Source: Pseudolabrys sp.
Lineage (GTDB): Bacteria > Pseudomonadota > Alphaproteobacteria > Rhizobiales > Xanthobacteraceae
Length of the DNA stretch: 64,000 nt
Direction: 5' to 3'
NCBI GenBank assembly: GCA_030655215.1
Contig: JAURVZ010000060.1
Location: 52,254 to 116,253 of the forward strand
Numbering within the stretch: position 1 is the first letter of the stretch; each line of letters starts with the position of its first letter. Both the position numbers and the translations under genes were made by a program. Positions 1-8,348 of this stretch are shown here, piece by piece. The notes under the pieces were generated by a model. That model was given only the letters and a program-made list of their open reading frames with translations, was not told the DNA's origin and ran no database searches.

Positions 1-21
1 GGGCAGGGTGAAAGCCAGCAT
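1..21 (-). CDS. possible 5' end of a gene running off the left edge
   Basis: An ATG on the minus strand at 21-19 opens seven codons (MLAFTLP) before the window ends. An AAGGA Shine-Dalgarno-like string lies about seven bases upstream of it. It would be divergent from the GST gene at 196. Nothing can be said about function from seven residues, and the reading could be chance. Confidence 0.3.
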
Positions 22-195
22 CGCAAATTCCTTGGAGAATCCGTCCCGCACAGGATGCCCGCTGGAACGACCTCCGACAACCGGCCGTGATTGATGAGCG
101 CGGCTGTTGGCGGCCATTCGCAAAATTCATTTGCCGCCGCGCCGCCGGGCCCGCACCCTGATACTGTCGAACGCAGGCGGGGAGCCGGGCAGGCC

Positions 196-873
196 ATGAC
201 GTTGAAACTGATTATCGGCAACAAGAAGTATTCGAGCTGGTCGTTCCGGCCGTGGATCGCACTGACCGTCGCCGGCATTCCGTTCGAGGAGAGGGTGATC
301 CCGTTCGAGACCGAGGAATTCACCCGCGAGGTCGGCGTTGTCTCCGGCACCGGCAAGGTGCCGGTGCTGATCGACGGCGAACTCAGCATCTGGGAGTCGC
401 TGGCCATTCTCGAATATGTCGCCGAGAAATTCCCGGACGCCGGCCTGTGGCCGAAGGACGTCGCGGCGCGCGCCCATGCCCGCGTTGTGGCTAACGAGAT
501 GCACGCCGGCTTCCAGGCATTGCGCAATCATCTTCCGTGTAATTTTGCCAGGCGCGTCATCAAGCGCGAACTGCTGCCGCCGGTGGCGGGCAATGTGCAG
601 CGTATCGAGGCGCTTTGGGCCGATTGCCGCGCGCGCTTTGGTGCCGCAGGACCGTTCCTGTTTGGCGCCTTCAGCAACGCGGACGCGATGTATGCCCCGG
701 TGGTCAATCGTTTGCATATTTATGACGTCGATGTCAGCGAGGGGACGCGCGCCTATATGAAGGCGGTGATGGCGCTGCCGGCCTGGCAGGAATGGGTTGA
801 CGCCGGTATCAAGGAGCCTTGGCTGTTTGCCGAGGATGAAGTCGACTGGCCGGCCACGCACAACATCACCTGA
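196..873 (+). CDS. glutathione S-transferase family protein (first of a tandem pair)
   Basis: The 225-residue protein has the two-part GST layout. A thioredoxin-like N-terminal half begins GNKKYSSWSFRPW, where the YSSW serines sit at the usual glutathione-activating position. It continues through GKVPVLIDG and WESLAILEYV (the cis-Pro and Glu-Ser glutathione contacts) to an all-helical C-terminal half. The start at 196 is preferred over the TTG/ATG at 91-94 because MTLKLIIGNK aligns with the start of the next gene, and the 35 extra residues are low-complexity. The next gene, 14 bp downstream, is a clear paralogue, so the pair looks like a tandem duplication. The substrate is unknown. The product is a cytosolic enzyme. 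Confidence 0.85.
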   Translation: MTLKLIIGNKKYSSWSFRPWIALTVAGIPFEERVIPFETEEFTREVGVVSGTGKVPVLIDGELSIWESLAILEYVAEKFPDAGLWPKDVAARAHARVVANEMHAGFQALRNHLPCNFARRVIKRELLPPVAGNVQRIEALWADCRARFGAAGPFLFGAFSNADAMYAPVVNRLHIYDVDVSEGTRAYMKAVMALPAWQEWVDAGIKEPWLFAEDEVDWPATHNIT

Positions 874-887
874 GCGGAAGCACACGC

Positions 888-1577
888 ATGTCCCTAACCC
901 TGGTTATCGGCAACAAGAACTACTCCTCCTGGTCGCTGCGGCCGTGGATAGCGATGAAAGTGGCGAATATCCCGTTCGAGGAAGTCGTCATTCCGCTCTA
1001 TGTGCCGGGCAGCTCCGAGCACATCCAGAAGTATTCGCCGGCCGGCAAGGTGCCGATCCTGATCGACGGCGACGACACGGTCTGGGAGTCGCTGGCCATC
1101 CTTGAGCATCTTGCCGACCGCTTTCCGGCAGCAAGGCTGTGGCCGGACGACCGCCGCGCCCGCTCTTACGCCCGCGCGGCGGCGACAGAGATGCATGGCG
1201 GTTTTCAGCCTTTGCGCCAGCACTGCACGATGAACCTGTGGCTGCCGCCTCGCGAGCGGCCGCAGCCGCCGGAGGTGCTGGACAATATCAAGCGCATCGA
1301 GACGATCTGGGCCGAGTGCCGCGGCCGTTTCGGCAATGGCGGTCCGTTCCTGTTCGGCACGTTCGGCAATGCCGATGCAATGTATGCACCTGTGGTGGCG
1401 CGCTTCCATAACCACGGCCTGCCGGTCGGGCCGGAGACGCGCGCCTATATGAAAGCGGTAATGGACCTTCCCGCCTGGCAAGAATGGTACGACGCCGCCA
1501 TGAAGGAAACCCGGGTGATGCAGCACAACGAGCCGGACTGGCCGCTGGTGCGCGGCGTGCCTTATACGCAGGGCTGA
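888..1577 (+). CDS. glutathione S-transferase family protein (second of a tandem pair)
   Basis: The 229-residue protein parallels the preceding gene from end to end: GNKNYSSWSLRPW at the N-terminus, GKVPILIDG, WESLAILEHL, and GPFLFGTFGNADAMYAPVV near the C-terminus. The two differ most at the tip of the N-terminal domain (about residues 38-48) and in an insertion-prone loop around residues 105-125, where this copy has a Pro/Arg-rich stretch. Those regions usually shape the electrophile pocket, so the copies may have diverged in substrate. The genes lie 14 bp apart on one strand and are probably cotranscribed. Confidence 0.88.
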   Translation: MSLTLVIGNKNYSSWSLRPWIAMKVANIPFEEVVIPLYVPGSSEHIQKYSPAGKVPILIDGDDTVWESLAILEHLADRFPAARLWPDDRRARSYARAAATEMHGGFQPLRQHCTMNLWLPPRERPQPPEVLDNIKRIETIWAECRGRFGNGGPFLFGTFGNADAMYAPVVARFHNHGLPVGPETRAYMKAVMDLPAWQEWYDAAMKETRVMQHNEPDWPLVRGVPYTQG

Positions 1578-1684
1578 GCCGACGAAAGGCGCCGAACCAA
1601 AGTTCCATTCGTGCGTTGAGGTCCACAGTCCGCCCGCTTTACCGCGGGGCGGAACCCGCCTTTGTTTGCCGACAGGCCAGCGCC

Positions 1685-3787
1685 ATGAAGTTCGAACCCG
1701 GTCACAACGTCTGGCGCGTCGCGCACAGCCGGCGTGCGGCTATGCTGGTCGATGCGGCCGACTATTTCGCCGCCATCCGCAGCGCCATGATCAAGGCCGA
1801 GCGGTCGATCATGATCGCCGGCTGGGACATTCACAGCCAGACCCGGCTGGTTGGCCCGACGGGCGAAGTGGATGACGGTTACCCGGCGCCCTTTGCCGAA
1901 TTCCTGACTGCTTTGGTGAAGGAGCGCCCCGAACTCAAGGTGCGCATCCTGCTCTGGGACTTCTCGATGCTCTATGCGGCGGAACGCGACCCGTTCCCGA
2001 CCATGACCTTGCACTGGAAGACCCCGCACAATATCCGCTTCTGCCTCGACGACAGGGTGCCGATCGGCTCGTCGCAGCACCAGAAGCTGGTCGTGGTCGA
2101 TGATTGCGTCGGTTTCAGCGGCGGCCTCGACATCACCATCCGGCGCTGGGACACCAGCAAGCACGAATTCAACGACCCGCACAGAGTCGATCCGGCCGGC
2201 AAACCTTATCCGCCATTCCACGACGTGCAGATGGTGGTGGATGGCGACGCCGCAGAAGCTCTCGGCGATTTGATGCGCGACCGCTGGCTGTGCGCGGCCT
2301 ATGAGAAAGTGCCGGCCTACAAGTCGTGTTCAGGAAACTGGCCGGACAATGTCACGCCGGATTTCCACGATGCCGACATCGCCATTTCGCGCACCCAGCC
2401 GCGTTTCGACGAACTGCCGCAGGCGCGTGAGGTCGAGGCATTATTCTTTGACATGATCGATACGGCCGAGCGCACGATCTACATCGAGAACCAGTTTCTC
2501 ACCGCGCTGCCGATTGCCAACAGGCTGGCCAGCCGCTTGCGCGAAAAGCCCGAACTGGAAGCACTGATCATCACGCCGCAGTCGCACGTTTCGTGGCTTG
2601 AGGTGCAAAGCATGCGCGCGGGCAGGGCGCGGTTTTCGGCGGTGCTGGAGGAGTTCGGCGAGCGCGTGTGGGTTTGCTATCCGGAAGTCGCGCAGGGCGA
2701 GGAAAAGACCCTGACCATGGTGCACTCCAAGGTGATGATCGTTGACGACACGATCCTGCGCATTGGCTCGGCCAATCTCAACAACCGTTCGATGGGCACC
2801 GACACTGAATGCGACCTGACCGTTGTTGCCGCCAATGATGAGCAGCGCGCCAGCATCGTCGCCATGCGCAACCGGCTGCTGGCCGACCATTGCGGCGTCA
2901 CCGAAGCCGACGCCGCTGCGGCGGTTGACCAGCACAAGGGCGCGCTGATTGCCGCGGCGCGCGGGCTCAGCGGCAACGGCCATGCCTTGCGCGACATCAT
3001 TGAGGACTCAACGACCTCGCCGGAGGCTTTCGCCTTGATCTCGGGCGTTGCCGATCCGGAAAAGCCGATCGGTGCCGAGGAATTCGTCAGCAACATGTTT
3101 GGAGGTTTCGTGCCAGCCCGCAATTTTTCGACAGTGCTCAAGGTAGTCCTGGCCGGTGTCGTGATTGTCATGCTGGCGCTAATTTGGCAGTTCGTACCGC
3201 TGGCGCGGCCCGACGCAGTGCGCGAGATGCTGGCCGATCTCAACGGCAACACTTTCGCGCCGCTGATTGTTGTCGGCGCCTTCATTGTCGCCGGCTCGCT
3301 GATGTTCCCGGTGACGGTGCTGATTGCCGCAACGGCGGCTGCCTTCGGCCCGTGGCTCGGCTTCGCTTATGCCGGCATTGGCGCGCTGGCCAGCGCGCTG
3401 GTTACTTACGGCATCGGCGCAGCGCTCGGCAAACGCACCTTGCGCAATCTGCTGGGCCCAAAGCTTAACCGCGTGCGCCAGAGCGTTGCCAAACGCGGGG
3501 TTATCGCGGTGGCGGCGATCCGGCTGGTGCCGGTCGCACCGTTCACAGTGGTCAACCTCGCGGCGGGCGCAAGCTCAATCCCGGTGTTCGATTATATGGT
3601 TGGCACGTTCATCGGCATGTTGCCCGGCATGATCATGATCTCGGCCGTCGGCAATCAGTTTGCCCGCATCATGACAAATCCGACGGCGCTCGATCTCGGC
3701 CTGTTGGCCGCGGCAGTGGCCGCCTGGATCGGTTTGTCGATCGGCCTGCAGGTTGTGATTTCGCGTTACTGGAGCCCCAGCCGGTGA
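1685..3787 (+). CDS. phospholipase D-like protein fused to a VTT/TVP38 (SNARE-associated) membrane domain
   Basis: The 700-residue protein is a two-domain fusion. The N-terminal two thirds carry two HKD motifs, HQKLVVVD (H132, K134, D139) and HSKVMIVD (H347, K349, D354), the paired catalytic signature of phospholipase D/cardiolipin synthase enzymes. From about residue 480 the chain becomes hydrophobic, with several membrane segments and the VTT pattern of a glycine-rich segment followed by RLVPVAPFTVVN and a terminal hydrophobic hairpin. The start at 1685 (MKFEPGHNVW) is chosen because the upstream extension to 1484 overlaps the GST gene and reads as shadow sequence. The stop overlaps the next start by 4 nt, implying translational coupling. 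A role in membrane phospholipid turnover is inferred. Confidence 0.85.
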   Translation: MKFEPGHNVWRVAHSRRAAMLVDAADYFAAIRSAMIKAERSIMIAGWDIHSQTRLVGPTGEVDDGYPAPFAEFLTALVKERPELKVRILLWDFSMLYAAERDPFPTMTLHWKTPHNIRFCLDDRVPIGSSQHQKLVVVDDCVGFSGGLDITIRRWDTSKHEFNDPHRVDPAGKPYPPFHDVQMVVDGDAAEALGDLMRDRWLCAAYEKVPAYKSCSGNWPDNVTPDFHDADIAISRTQPRFDELPQAREVEALFFDMIDTAERTIYIENQFLTALPIANRLASRLREKPELEALIITPQSHVSWLEVQSMRAGRARFSAVLEEFGERVWVCYPEVAQGEEKTLTMVHSKVMIVDDTILRIGSANLNNRSMGTDTECDLTVVAANDEQRASIVAMRNRLLADHCGVTEADAAAAVDQHKGALIAAARGLSGNGHALRDIIEDSTTSPEAFALISGVADPEKPIGAEEFVSNMFGGFVPARNFSTVLKVVLAGVVIVMLALIWQFVPLARPDAVREMLADLNGNTFAPLIVVGAFIVAGSLMFPVTVLIAATAAAFGPWLGFAYAGIGALASALVTYGIGAALGKRTLRNLLGPKLNRVRQSVAKRGVIAVAAIRLVPVAPFTVVNLAAGASSIPVFDYMVGTFIGMLPGMIMISAVGNQFARIMTNPTALDLGLLAAAVAAWIGLSIGLQVVISRYWSPSR

Positions 3788-4491
3788 GGGCGAACCGGGC
3801 GGACACTGTCCGTGTCATGACGTGGAATATTCACGGCACGTTCGGCCGCAATCCTCGTTTCGATCTGGCGCAAGTGGTCAAGCTGGTCAGGCGTTGGGAC
3901 CCCGACATCGTCGCTTTGCAAGAAGTCGATTCCCGCCGCGCTTTGGCCGGCGGCGCCAATCCGTTTGAGTTTCTCACCACGGCGGTCGGCATTTACGGCA
4001 TTGGCGCCAAGTCGATTACAAGCGCCGACGGCGACTATGGCCAGATGCTGATCAGCCGCTTCCCGGTGACATCGCATGAGATCCGCGACATCTCGTTCGG
4101 CGAACGCGAACCGCGCCGCGCCATTCGCGCCGTGGTGGAAACGCCGCAGGGCCCGCTGATCGTCGTCGCCACGCATCTCGGCCTGAGCATTAGTGAGCGG
4201 CGGAGGCAGGCGCAGGCGCTTGTCGAACTCTCAGCGGGCGATGCGCCCGCGGTGGTGATCGGCGATTTCAACGACTGGTTCTGGCCCGGCTCAGTGCGCG
4301 CCGTGCTGTCGAAGACCTTGCGCGGACGCACCGGCTATCGCACGTTTCCATCGGCTTTTCCGCTGCTGCGCCTCGACCGCATTTATTGCCGGCCGGCGCA
4401 GGCTATGGTGGCGACGTTCGTCGACCGCGAGGCGAGGGCGTTGTCCGACCATTTGCCGGTGATCGCCGATTTCCGTATCGCCACCGCATAA
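3784..4491 (+). CDS. endonuclease/exonuclease/phosphatase family protein
   Basis: The 235-residue protein has the metal-dependent phosphoesterase motifs in order: MTWNIHG near residue 13, DIVALQEVD (metal-binding Glu), GDFNDW, and the terminal SDHLPV (catalytic Asp-His pair). The family includes DNases, phosphoinositide phosphatases and sphingomyelinases, so the substrate cannot be read from sequence. It starts with GTG inside the stop codon of the PLD-VTT gene (GTGA overlap). Coupling to a membrane phospholipase suggests a lipid-derived phosphodiester or phosphomonoester substrate, which is inference. No signal peptide is visible. Confidence 0.82.
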   Translation: MRANRADTVRVMTWNIHGTFGRNPRFDLAQVVKLVRRWDPDIVALQEVDSRRALAGGANPFEFLTTAVGIYGIGAKSITSADGDYGQMLISRFPVTSHEIRDISFGEREPRRAIRAVVETPQGPLIVVATHLGLSISERRRQAQALVELSAGDAPAVVIGDFNDWFWPGSVRAVLSKTLRGRTGYRTFPSAFPLLRLDRIYCRPAQAMVATFVDREARALSDHLPVIADFRIATA

Positions 4492-4495
4492 GCGA

Positions 4496-4519
4496 AAGCC
4501 CGGCACAATGGCCGGGCTT
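4496..4519. terminator. hairpin between convergent genes
   Basis: AAGCCCGGC (4496-4504) pairs with GCCGGGCTT (4511-4519) across a six-base loop. It lies between the stop of the phosphatase gene (+) and the stop of csbD (-). The minus-strand side is followed by TTTCGCTT, so it fits best as the csbD terminator; it may act in both directions. Confidence 0.7.
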
Positions 4520-4546
4520 ACTGTAACCGTATTCGAAGTGCCGAAC

Positions 4547-4729
4547 TTACTTGTCGACAGCTTCCCGGATCTTGTCCTTAGCGCCGCCGACGGCGTTCTG
4601 GATCTTGCCGCTGACCTGATCGGCCTTGCCCTCGGTTTCAAGCTTGGCGTCGCCGGTCACTTTGCCCGCGACTTCCTTCACTTTACCCTTGGCCTGATCG
4701 AGGCTGCCTTCGATGCGATCTTTATCCAT
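4547..4729 (-). CDS. CsbD family stress-response protein
   Basis: This is a 60-residue, very hydrophilic protein built of repeated basic/acidic helices (EGSLDQAKGKVKEVAGKVTG, then KIQNAVGGAKDK), the typical full-length CsbD fold. CsbD proteins are small, abundant, of unknown biochemical role, and in many bacteria belong to the general stress regulon. The ATG is preceded by AGAGGA in the mRNA sense. A GGAAC-N16-CGTT element about 40 bp upstream (4771-4795) matches the alphaproteobacterial EcfG promoter exactly, so stress control is well supported. A hairpin terminator follows. Confidence 0.92.
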   Translation of the reverse strand: MDKDRIEGSLDQAKGKVKEVAGKVTGDAKLETEGKADQVSGKIQNAVGGAKDKIREAVDK

Positions 4730-4770
4730 AATAATCCTCTTTCATTTGCGTCTTTGAAACTCGCAATATC

Positions 4771-4795
4771 AACGCGCCGCATCACTGTCCGTTCC
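4771..4795 (-). promoter_or_regulatory. EcfG-type general-stress promoter of csbD
   Basis: On the minus strand GGAAC (4795-4791) is followed by 16 bases and CGTT (4774-4771), an exact match to the GGAAC-N16/17-CGTT consensus of EcfG/RpoE2/SigT sigma factors. The predicted transcript would have a leader of about 35 nt before csbD. Confidence 0.8.
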
Positions 4796-4846
4796 GCAGT
4801 GCAATGTGATCATCTGGTGACAGCACAGAGGCGGAGACAAAGAAAA

Positions 4847-4872
4847 GCCGCGTCAGAAAAATCTGACGCGGC
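4847..4872 (-). terminator. rho-independent terminator of the 4898-5281 gene
   Basis: A perfect 10-bp stem, GCCGCGTCAG/CTGACGCGGC, has a six-base A/T loop and on the minus strand is followed by TTTTCTTT. It sits 25 bp beyond the stop of the exported Ser/Thr-rich protein. Confidence 0.85.
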
Positions 4873-4897
4873 CAATCTCAGTTCTTGCTAGCAGTCG

Positions 4898-5281
4898 TTA
4901 CTTAACGGCGGCCGGCGGGATCTTGGTGGTGTCGGCCGGGCTCGGCGCGCCGGTGCCGGTGGTCGACGGCTTGGCGCCCATCGCGCCGCCGCTCTGCGTC
5001 TGCGTGCCGGTCGACTGCATGCCGCTCTTACCAGCCTGGGCTTCGCCCGAGGCGGAAGCATTCGGCGCTGCCGGCGAGGTGTCAGTCGTGTTGGTCGGCT
5101 TCACGGCGCTGGAACCGGCCGGGTTGGCCTGCTGCATGCCGCTGTTCGTCTGCGCGCCGGTCTGCTTGGTATCGGTCGCGGCGGCATTCGGATTGCCCGG
5201 CGAAACAGTGGTCTGCGCGGAAGCAACCGACATACCGGCGACGAGGGCGGCAACGGCAGTCATGGTGGCGAGCGTTTTCAT
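4898..5281 (-). CDS. small exported low-complexity protein
   Basis: The 127-residue protein has a clear Sec signal peptide (MKTLATMTAVAALVAGMS, cleavage near ASA-QT). The mature chain is rich in Ser, Thr, Gly, Ala, Asn, Gln and Pro, with no recognisable domain. It contains repeated SGM-Q and NPxA-type patches and is probably disordered in the periplasm. An AGGA string lies shortly upstream of the ATG. A GGAAC-N16-TGTT element lies about 90 bp upstream, and a strong terminator follows. It is flanked by two other stress-promoter genes on the same strand, so envelope-stress induction is a reasonable guess. No function is recognised. Confidence 0.75.
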   Translation of the reverse strand: MKTLATMTAVAALVAGMSVASAQTTVSPGNPNAAATDTKQTGAQTNSGMQQANPAGSSAVKPTNTTDTSPAAPNASASGEAQAGKSGMQSTGTQTQSGGAMGAKPSTTGTGAPSPADTTKIPPAAVK

Positions 5282-5367
5282 AAAAATCCTCCGTGGTGGG
5301 TTGGAAAACTCGGGTGAATGGTCGTTTCGGAATTCGTGGGTGCGCTTGTTTCGTTACACGTGAAGAC

Positions 5368-5392
5368 AACATGTCGGGCGGAACATGGTTCC
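5368..5392 (-). promoter_or_regulatory. probable EcfG-type promoter of the 4898-5281 gene
   Basis: On the minus strand GGAAC (5392-5388) is followed by 16 bases and TGTT (5371-5368). This is one base off the GGAAC-N16/17-CGTT consensus, at the least conserved position of the -10 element. The leader would be about 80 nt. Confidence 0.55.
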
Positions 5393-5448
5393 GTTGGAAC
5401 TCTGTGATTTGGTAAACGGCAATGACTTATGCTTGATGCTGCAACGCA

Positions 5449-5477
5449 AACGGCGCGGAACATTGTTCCGCGCCGTT
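5449..5477 (-). terminator. long palindrome downstream of the DUF1236 gene
   Basis: AACGGCGCGGAACA (5449-5462) is followed, after one central base, by its exact reverse complement (5464-5477). It begins 20 bp beyond the DUF1236 stop on the minus strand and is the only candidate terminator there. The trailing T-tract is weak. Confidence 0.6.
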
Positions 5478-5496
5478 GCAGTGCACGAGTTCCGAA

Positions 5497-6153
5497 TTAC
5501 GCGTCGAGGATCGCAACGATCTCATGCGTGCCCGGATCGAGAATCAAAATCTGATTGCCGACCAGGATGTAATCGTAGCCACGCCATTCCGGATAAACGG
5601 TGATGACCTCGCTCGGCAGCGGATAGTAACGCACGCTCGATGGCACACGCGTGCCGACGCGGATCGACACATTGAGTGAAACCGGCTGAACCTTCTGCTG
5701 CCGGATCACAGTGGTGATCTTGCTGCGCTGTTCGGTGGAAAGACGCGCCGCGCCAGCGGCGCCTTGTCCGGTGGTTGATCGCTGCGCATCGGCCGGTGCA
5801 GTCTTCGCCCCGTCCGCCGAACTCTTGGTCTCCGACTTGGTCTCGGCCTTCGCCGCAGCGGGCGGCACCTTCATGTCGGTCTTGGCATCGGCGGCATTCT
5901 TCGCTGGTGCCGCAGGCACTTGGGCCTTCTGCGCTGGGTCAGCAGCCTTGGGCGCTGCAGGTGTTTGCGCCTGCGTTGCCGGACGTACCGGCGCCGCCGG
6001 CGCTATCTTTTCCGCCGGTGCATTCTGTTGCGCGGCCGGAGCTGGTTGCGCCGGGGCCTGACCTTGCGCCGGCGCAGGAGCCTGCGCCAAGGCGTTGCCC
6101 GCGCCCAACATCAAGATGATGGCCGCGGTCGAAAGAAGCTGTGTCCGTTTCAT
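5497..6153 (-). CDS. DUF1236 domain-containing exported protein
   Basis: The 218-residue protein starts with a signal peptide (MKRTQLLSTAAIILMLGAGN, cleavage after ALA). A long Ala/Pro/Gln/Lys-rich linker of about 110 residues follows. The C-terminal DUF1236 domain runs from about residue 125: SIRVGTRVPSSVRYYPLP, EVITVYPEWRGYDYILVGNQ, then IVAILDA at the end. The ATG at 6153 is preferred to that at 6165 because GGAG lies six bases upstream of it. DUF1236 is largely confined to Hyphomicrobiales and has no known biochemical role; the context suggests an envelope protein made under stress. An EcfG promoter match lies 43 bp upstream. Confidence 0.85.
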   Translation of the reverse strand: MKRTQLLSTAAIILMLGAGNALAQAPAPAQGQAPAQPAPAAQQNAPAEKIAPAAPVRPATQAQTPAAPKAADPAQKAQVPAAPAKNAADAKTDMKVPPAAAKAETKSETKSSADGAKTAPADAQRSTTGQGAAGAARLSTEQRSKITTVIRQQKVQPVSLNVSIRVGTRVPSSVRYYPLPSEVITVYPEWRGYDYILVGNQILILDPGTHEIVAILDA

Positions 6154-6195
6154 GGTCTTCTCCATGTCATTACCGCCCGATAATCGATGGTGAAG

Positions 6196-6221
6196 AACGT
6201 CAAGCGCCGCAGGTCCGTTCC
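6196..6221 (-). promoter_or_regulatory. EcfG-type general-stress promoter of the DUF1236 gene
   Basis: On the minus strand GGAAC (6221-6217) is followed by 17 bases and CGTT (6199-6196), a full match to the EcfG consensus. It lies between the end of the RidA gene and the DUF1236 start, giving a leader of about 36 nt. Confidence 0.78.
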
Positions 6222-6252
6222 ACGGCGCCTGAAGCGGACGTTTAGCCGCCGT

Positions 6253-6600
6253 TCATTTTACCGCTGCGGTGATAACGATCTCAACGAGATGCGGCGGTTC
6301 GAGATCGACACCAAGGCAGGCGCGCATCGGCGGATTGTCATTGTCGACCCACTCATCCCAGGCCTTGTTCATCTCGGCCTTGCGCGTGATGTCGGCGATA
6401 TAGACGATCGCCGACAGGATGCGGCTTTTGTCGGTGCCGGCCATGGCCAGGCTCTCATCGATCCGCTTCAGCGCATTGACCGTCTGCTCGTAAATGCCCG
6501 GCGGCGCCGGATCGGGCGTAACGGCCACGGTGAGCACCAGTCCATTGTGGACGACAGCGCGGCTGCGGGTCGGGGTGAGGCCGGGAAAGCGGGTGATCAT
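6253..6600 (-). CDS. RidA/YjgF/L-PSP family protein
   Basis: This 115-residue protein is typical of the trimeric Rid family, whose best-known members hydrolyse reactive enamine/imine intermediates. It has the YEQTVNALKRIDESLAMAG helix, the SAIVYIADI strand, and PPMRACLGVDL, in which the Arg sits at the position of the catalytic Arg of RidA. The ATG at 6600 is chosen over 6678 because AGGAGA lies six bases upstream and the family begins here. It is divergent from the carboxylase beta gene at 6714, so the two may share a promoter region. Confidence 0.82.
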   Translation of the reverse strand: MITRFPGLTPTRSRAVVHNGLVLTVAVTPDPAPPGIYEQTVNALKRIDESLAMAGTDKSRILSAIVYIADITRKAEMNKAWDEWVDNDNPPMRACLGVDLEPPHLVEIVITAAVK

Positions 6601-6713
6601 TGAGGGTCTCCTGTCTGCGATCAAGGCGCTCAGCCTAACCCAGCCGGCGGCGTTTCCTAAACCCTCCCGGCGCGCCATAGTGGCGTCCGAGACCTGAGAA
6701 TCGGAGGTGCGGT

Positions 6714-8321
6714 GTGGCGCAGATCGGCAATCCCATCGACAGCAGCGCGGCTGACTACCAAGCCAATGCCGCCCGCATGCAGGAGCTGGTCAAGGAGCTG
6801 CAGGCCAAGCGCACTGAGGCGGCCTTTGGCGGTCCGGCCCGCGCCCGCGAGCGCCATGTCGGCCGCGGCAAGCTGTTGCCGCGCGACCGCGTCATGAATC
6901 TGATCGATCCGGGCTCGCCTTTTCTCGAACTGTCGCCGCTTGCCGCCAACCAGATGTATGACGACGCCATTCACGGCGCCGGCCTGATCACCGGCATTGG
7001 CCGCATCGAAGGCCGCGAATGCATGGTCGTGTGCAATGACTCGACGATCAAAGGCGGCACCTATTATCCGCTGACAGTAAAGAAGCACCTGCGCGCGCAG
7101 GAGATCGCCCGCGAGAACCGGTTGCCTTGCATCTATCTGGTGGACAGCGGCGGCGCCAACCTGCCGCATCAAACGGAAGTGTTTCCCGACCGCGAGCACT
7201 TCGGTCGCATTTTCTATAATCAGGCGACGATGTCGGCGCTACGCATTCCGCAAATCGCCGTTGTCATGGGCTCGTGCACGGCGGGCGGCGCCTATGTGCC
7301 GGCGATGTCGGACGAGAGCATCATCGTCAAGAACCAGGGCACCATCTTTCTCGGCGGTCCGCCTTTGGTAAAGGCGGCGACAGGCGAGGTGGTCAGCGCC
7401 GAGGATCTCGGCGGCGGCGACCTGCATGCGCGCCGCTCCGGCGTTGTCGATCATCTGGCGCAGGACGATCATCATGCTTTGTCGCTGGCGCGCCGCATCG
7501 TCGCCAATTTGAACGTCAAGAAGAACCCGGACATCCCGCTAACGGCGCCGCGCAATCCGTTGTTCGACATCGATGAGCTCGACGGCATCGTGCCGGCTGA
7601 CCTGAAGAAGCAATATGATATTCGCGAAGTCATTGCCCGGCTGGTCGATGGCTCCGAATTCGACGAGTTCAAGCAGCTTTACGGCACGACGCTCGTCACT
7701 GGCTTTGCCCGCATTCACGGCATGCCGGTCGGCATTCTCGGCAATAACGGCATTCTGTTTTCCGAGAGCGCGCTGAAGGCGGCGCACTTCATCGAGCTGT
7801 GCAGCCAGCGCCGCATTCCACTGCTGTTCATGCAGAACATTGTCGGCTTCATGGTCGGCCGCGAATATGAAGTTGGCGGCATTGCCAAGGACGGGGCCAA
7901 GATGGTGACCGCGGTGGCGAGCGCGCAGGTGCCGAAGGTGACGCTCATCCTCGGCGGCTCTTATGGCGCCGGCAATTACGGCATGTGCGGCCGCGCGCAC
8001 GGCCCGCGCTTTCTGTTCTCATGGCCGAACTCGCGCATCTCGGTGATGGGCGGCGAGCAGGCGGCCTCCGTGCTCGCCACCGTCAAGCGCGACAATATCG
8101 AAGCCGGCGGCGGCGCGTGGTCGGCGGAAGAGGAGGAAGACTTCAAGGCGCCGATCCGCGATCAATACGAAGAAGAGGGCAATCCCTATTATGCCACCGC
8201 AAGGCTGTGGGACGACGGCATCATTGCGCCAAGCGAGACGAGGCGGGTGCTGGCCTTGGCGTTCAGTGCGGCGCTGAATGCGCCAGTGCCGGAGACAAGG
8301 TTTGGCGTGTTCAGAATGTAA
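6714..8321 (+). CDS. mccB: acyl-CoA carboxylase carboxyltransferase (beta) subunit, probably methylcrotonyl-CoA carboxylase
   Basis: The 535-residue protein is full length for the biotin-dependent carboxyltransferase family, with N and C crotonase-like halves. The first half carries [28 protein letters not shown] and [14 protein letters not shown]; the second carries [33 protein letters not shown] and [15 protein letters not shown]. The pattern [20 protein letters not shown] is characteristic of the 3-methylcrotonyl-CoA enzyme of leucine breakdown, which transfers CO2 from carboxybiotin to methylcrotonyl-CoA. It uses a GTG start with GGAGG nearby. The likely biotin-carrying partner is at 14406-16379, 6 kb downstream on the same strand. 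A propionyl- or geranyl-CoA preference cannot be fully excluded. Confidence 0.88.
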   Translation: MAQIGNPIDSSAADYQANAARMQELVKELQAKRTEAAFGGPARARERHVGRGKLLPRDRVMNLIDPGSPFLELSPLAANQMYDDAIHGAGLITGIGRIEGRECMVVCNDSTIKGGTYYPLTVKKHLRAQEIARENRLPCIYLVDSGGANLPHQTEVFPDREHFGRIFYNQATMSALRIPQIAVVMGSCTAGGAYVPAMSDESIIVKNQGTIFLGGPPLVKAATGEVVSAEDLGGGDLHARRSGVVDHLAQDDHHALSLARRIVANLNVKKNPDIPLTAPRNPLFDIDELDGIVPADLKKQYDIREVIARLVDGSEFDEFKQLYGTTLVTGFARIHGMPVGILGNNGILFSESALKAAHFIELCSQRRIPLLFMQNIVGFMVGREYEVGGIAKDGAKMVTAVASAQVPKVTLILGGSYGAGNYGMCGRAHGPRFLFSWPNSRISVMGGEQAASVLATVKRDNIEAGGGAWSAEEEEDFKAPIRDQYEEEGNPYYATARLWDDGIIAPSETRRVLALAFSAALNAPVPETRFGVFRM

Positions 8322-8348
8322 GGGCGGCGCCATTGGCGGCGTTGACGC

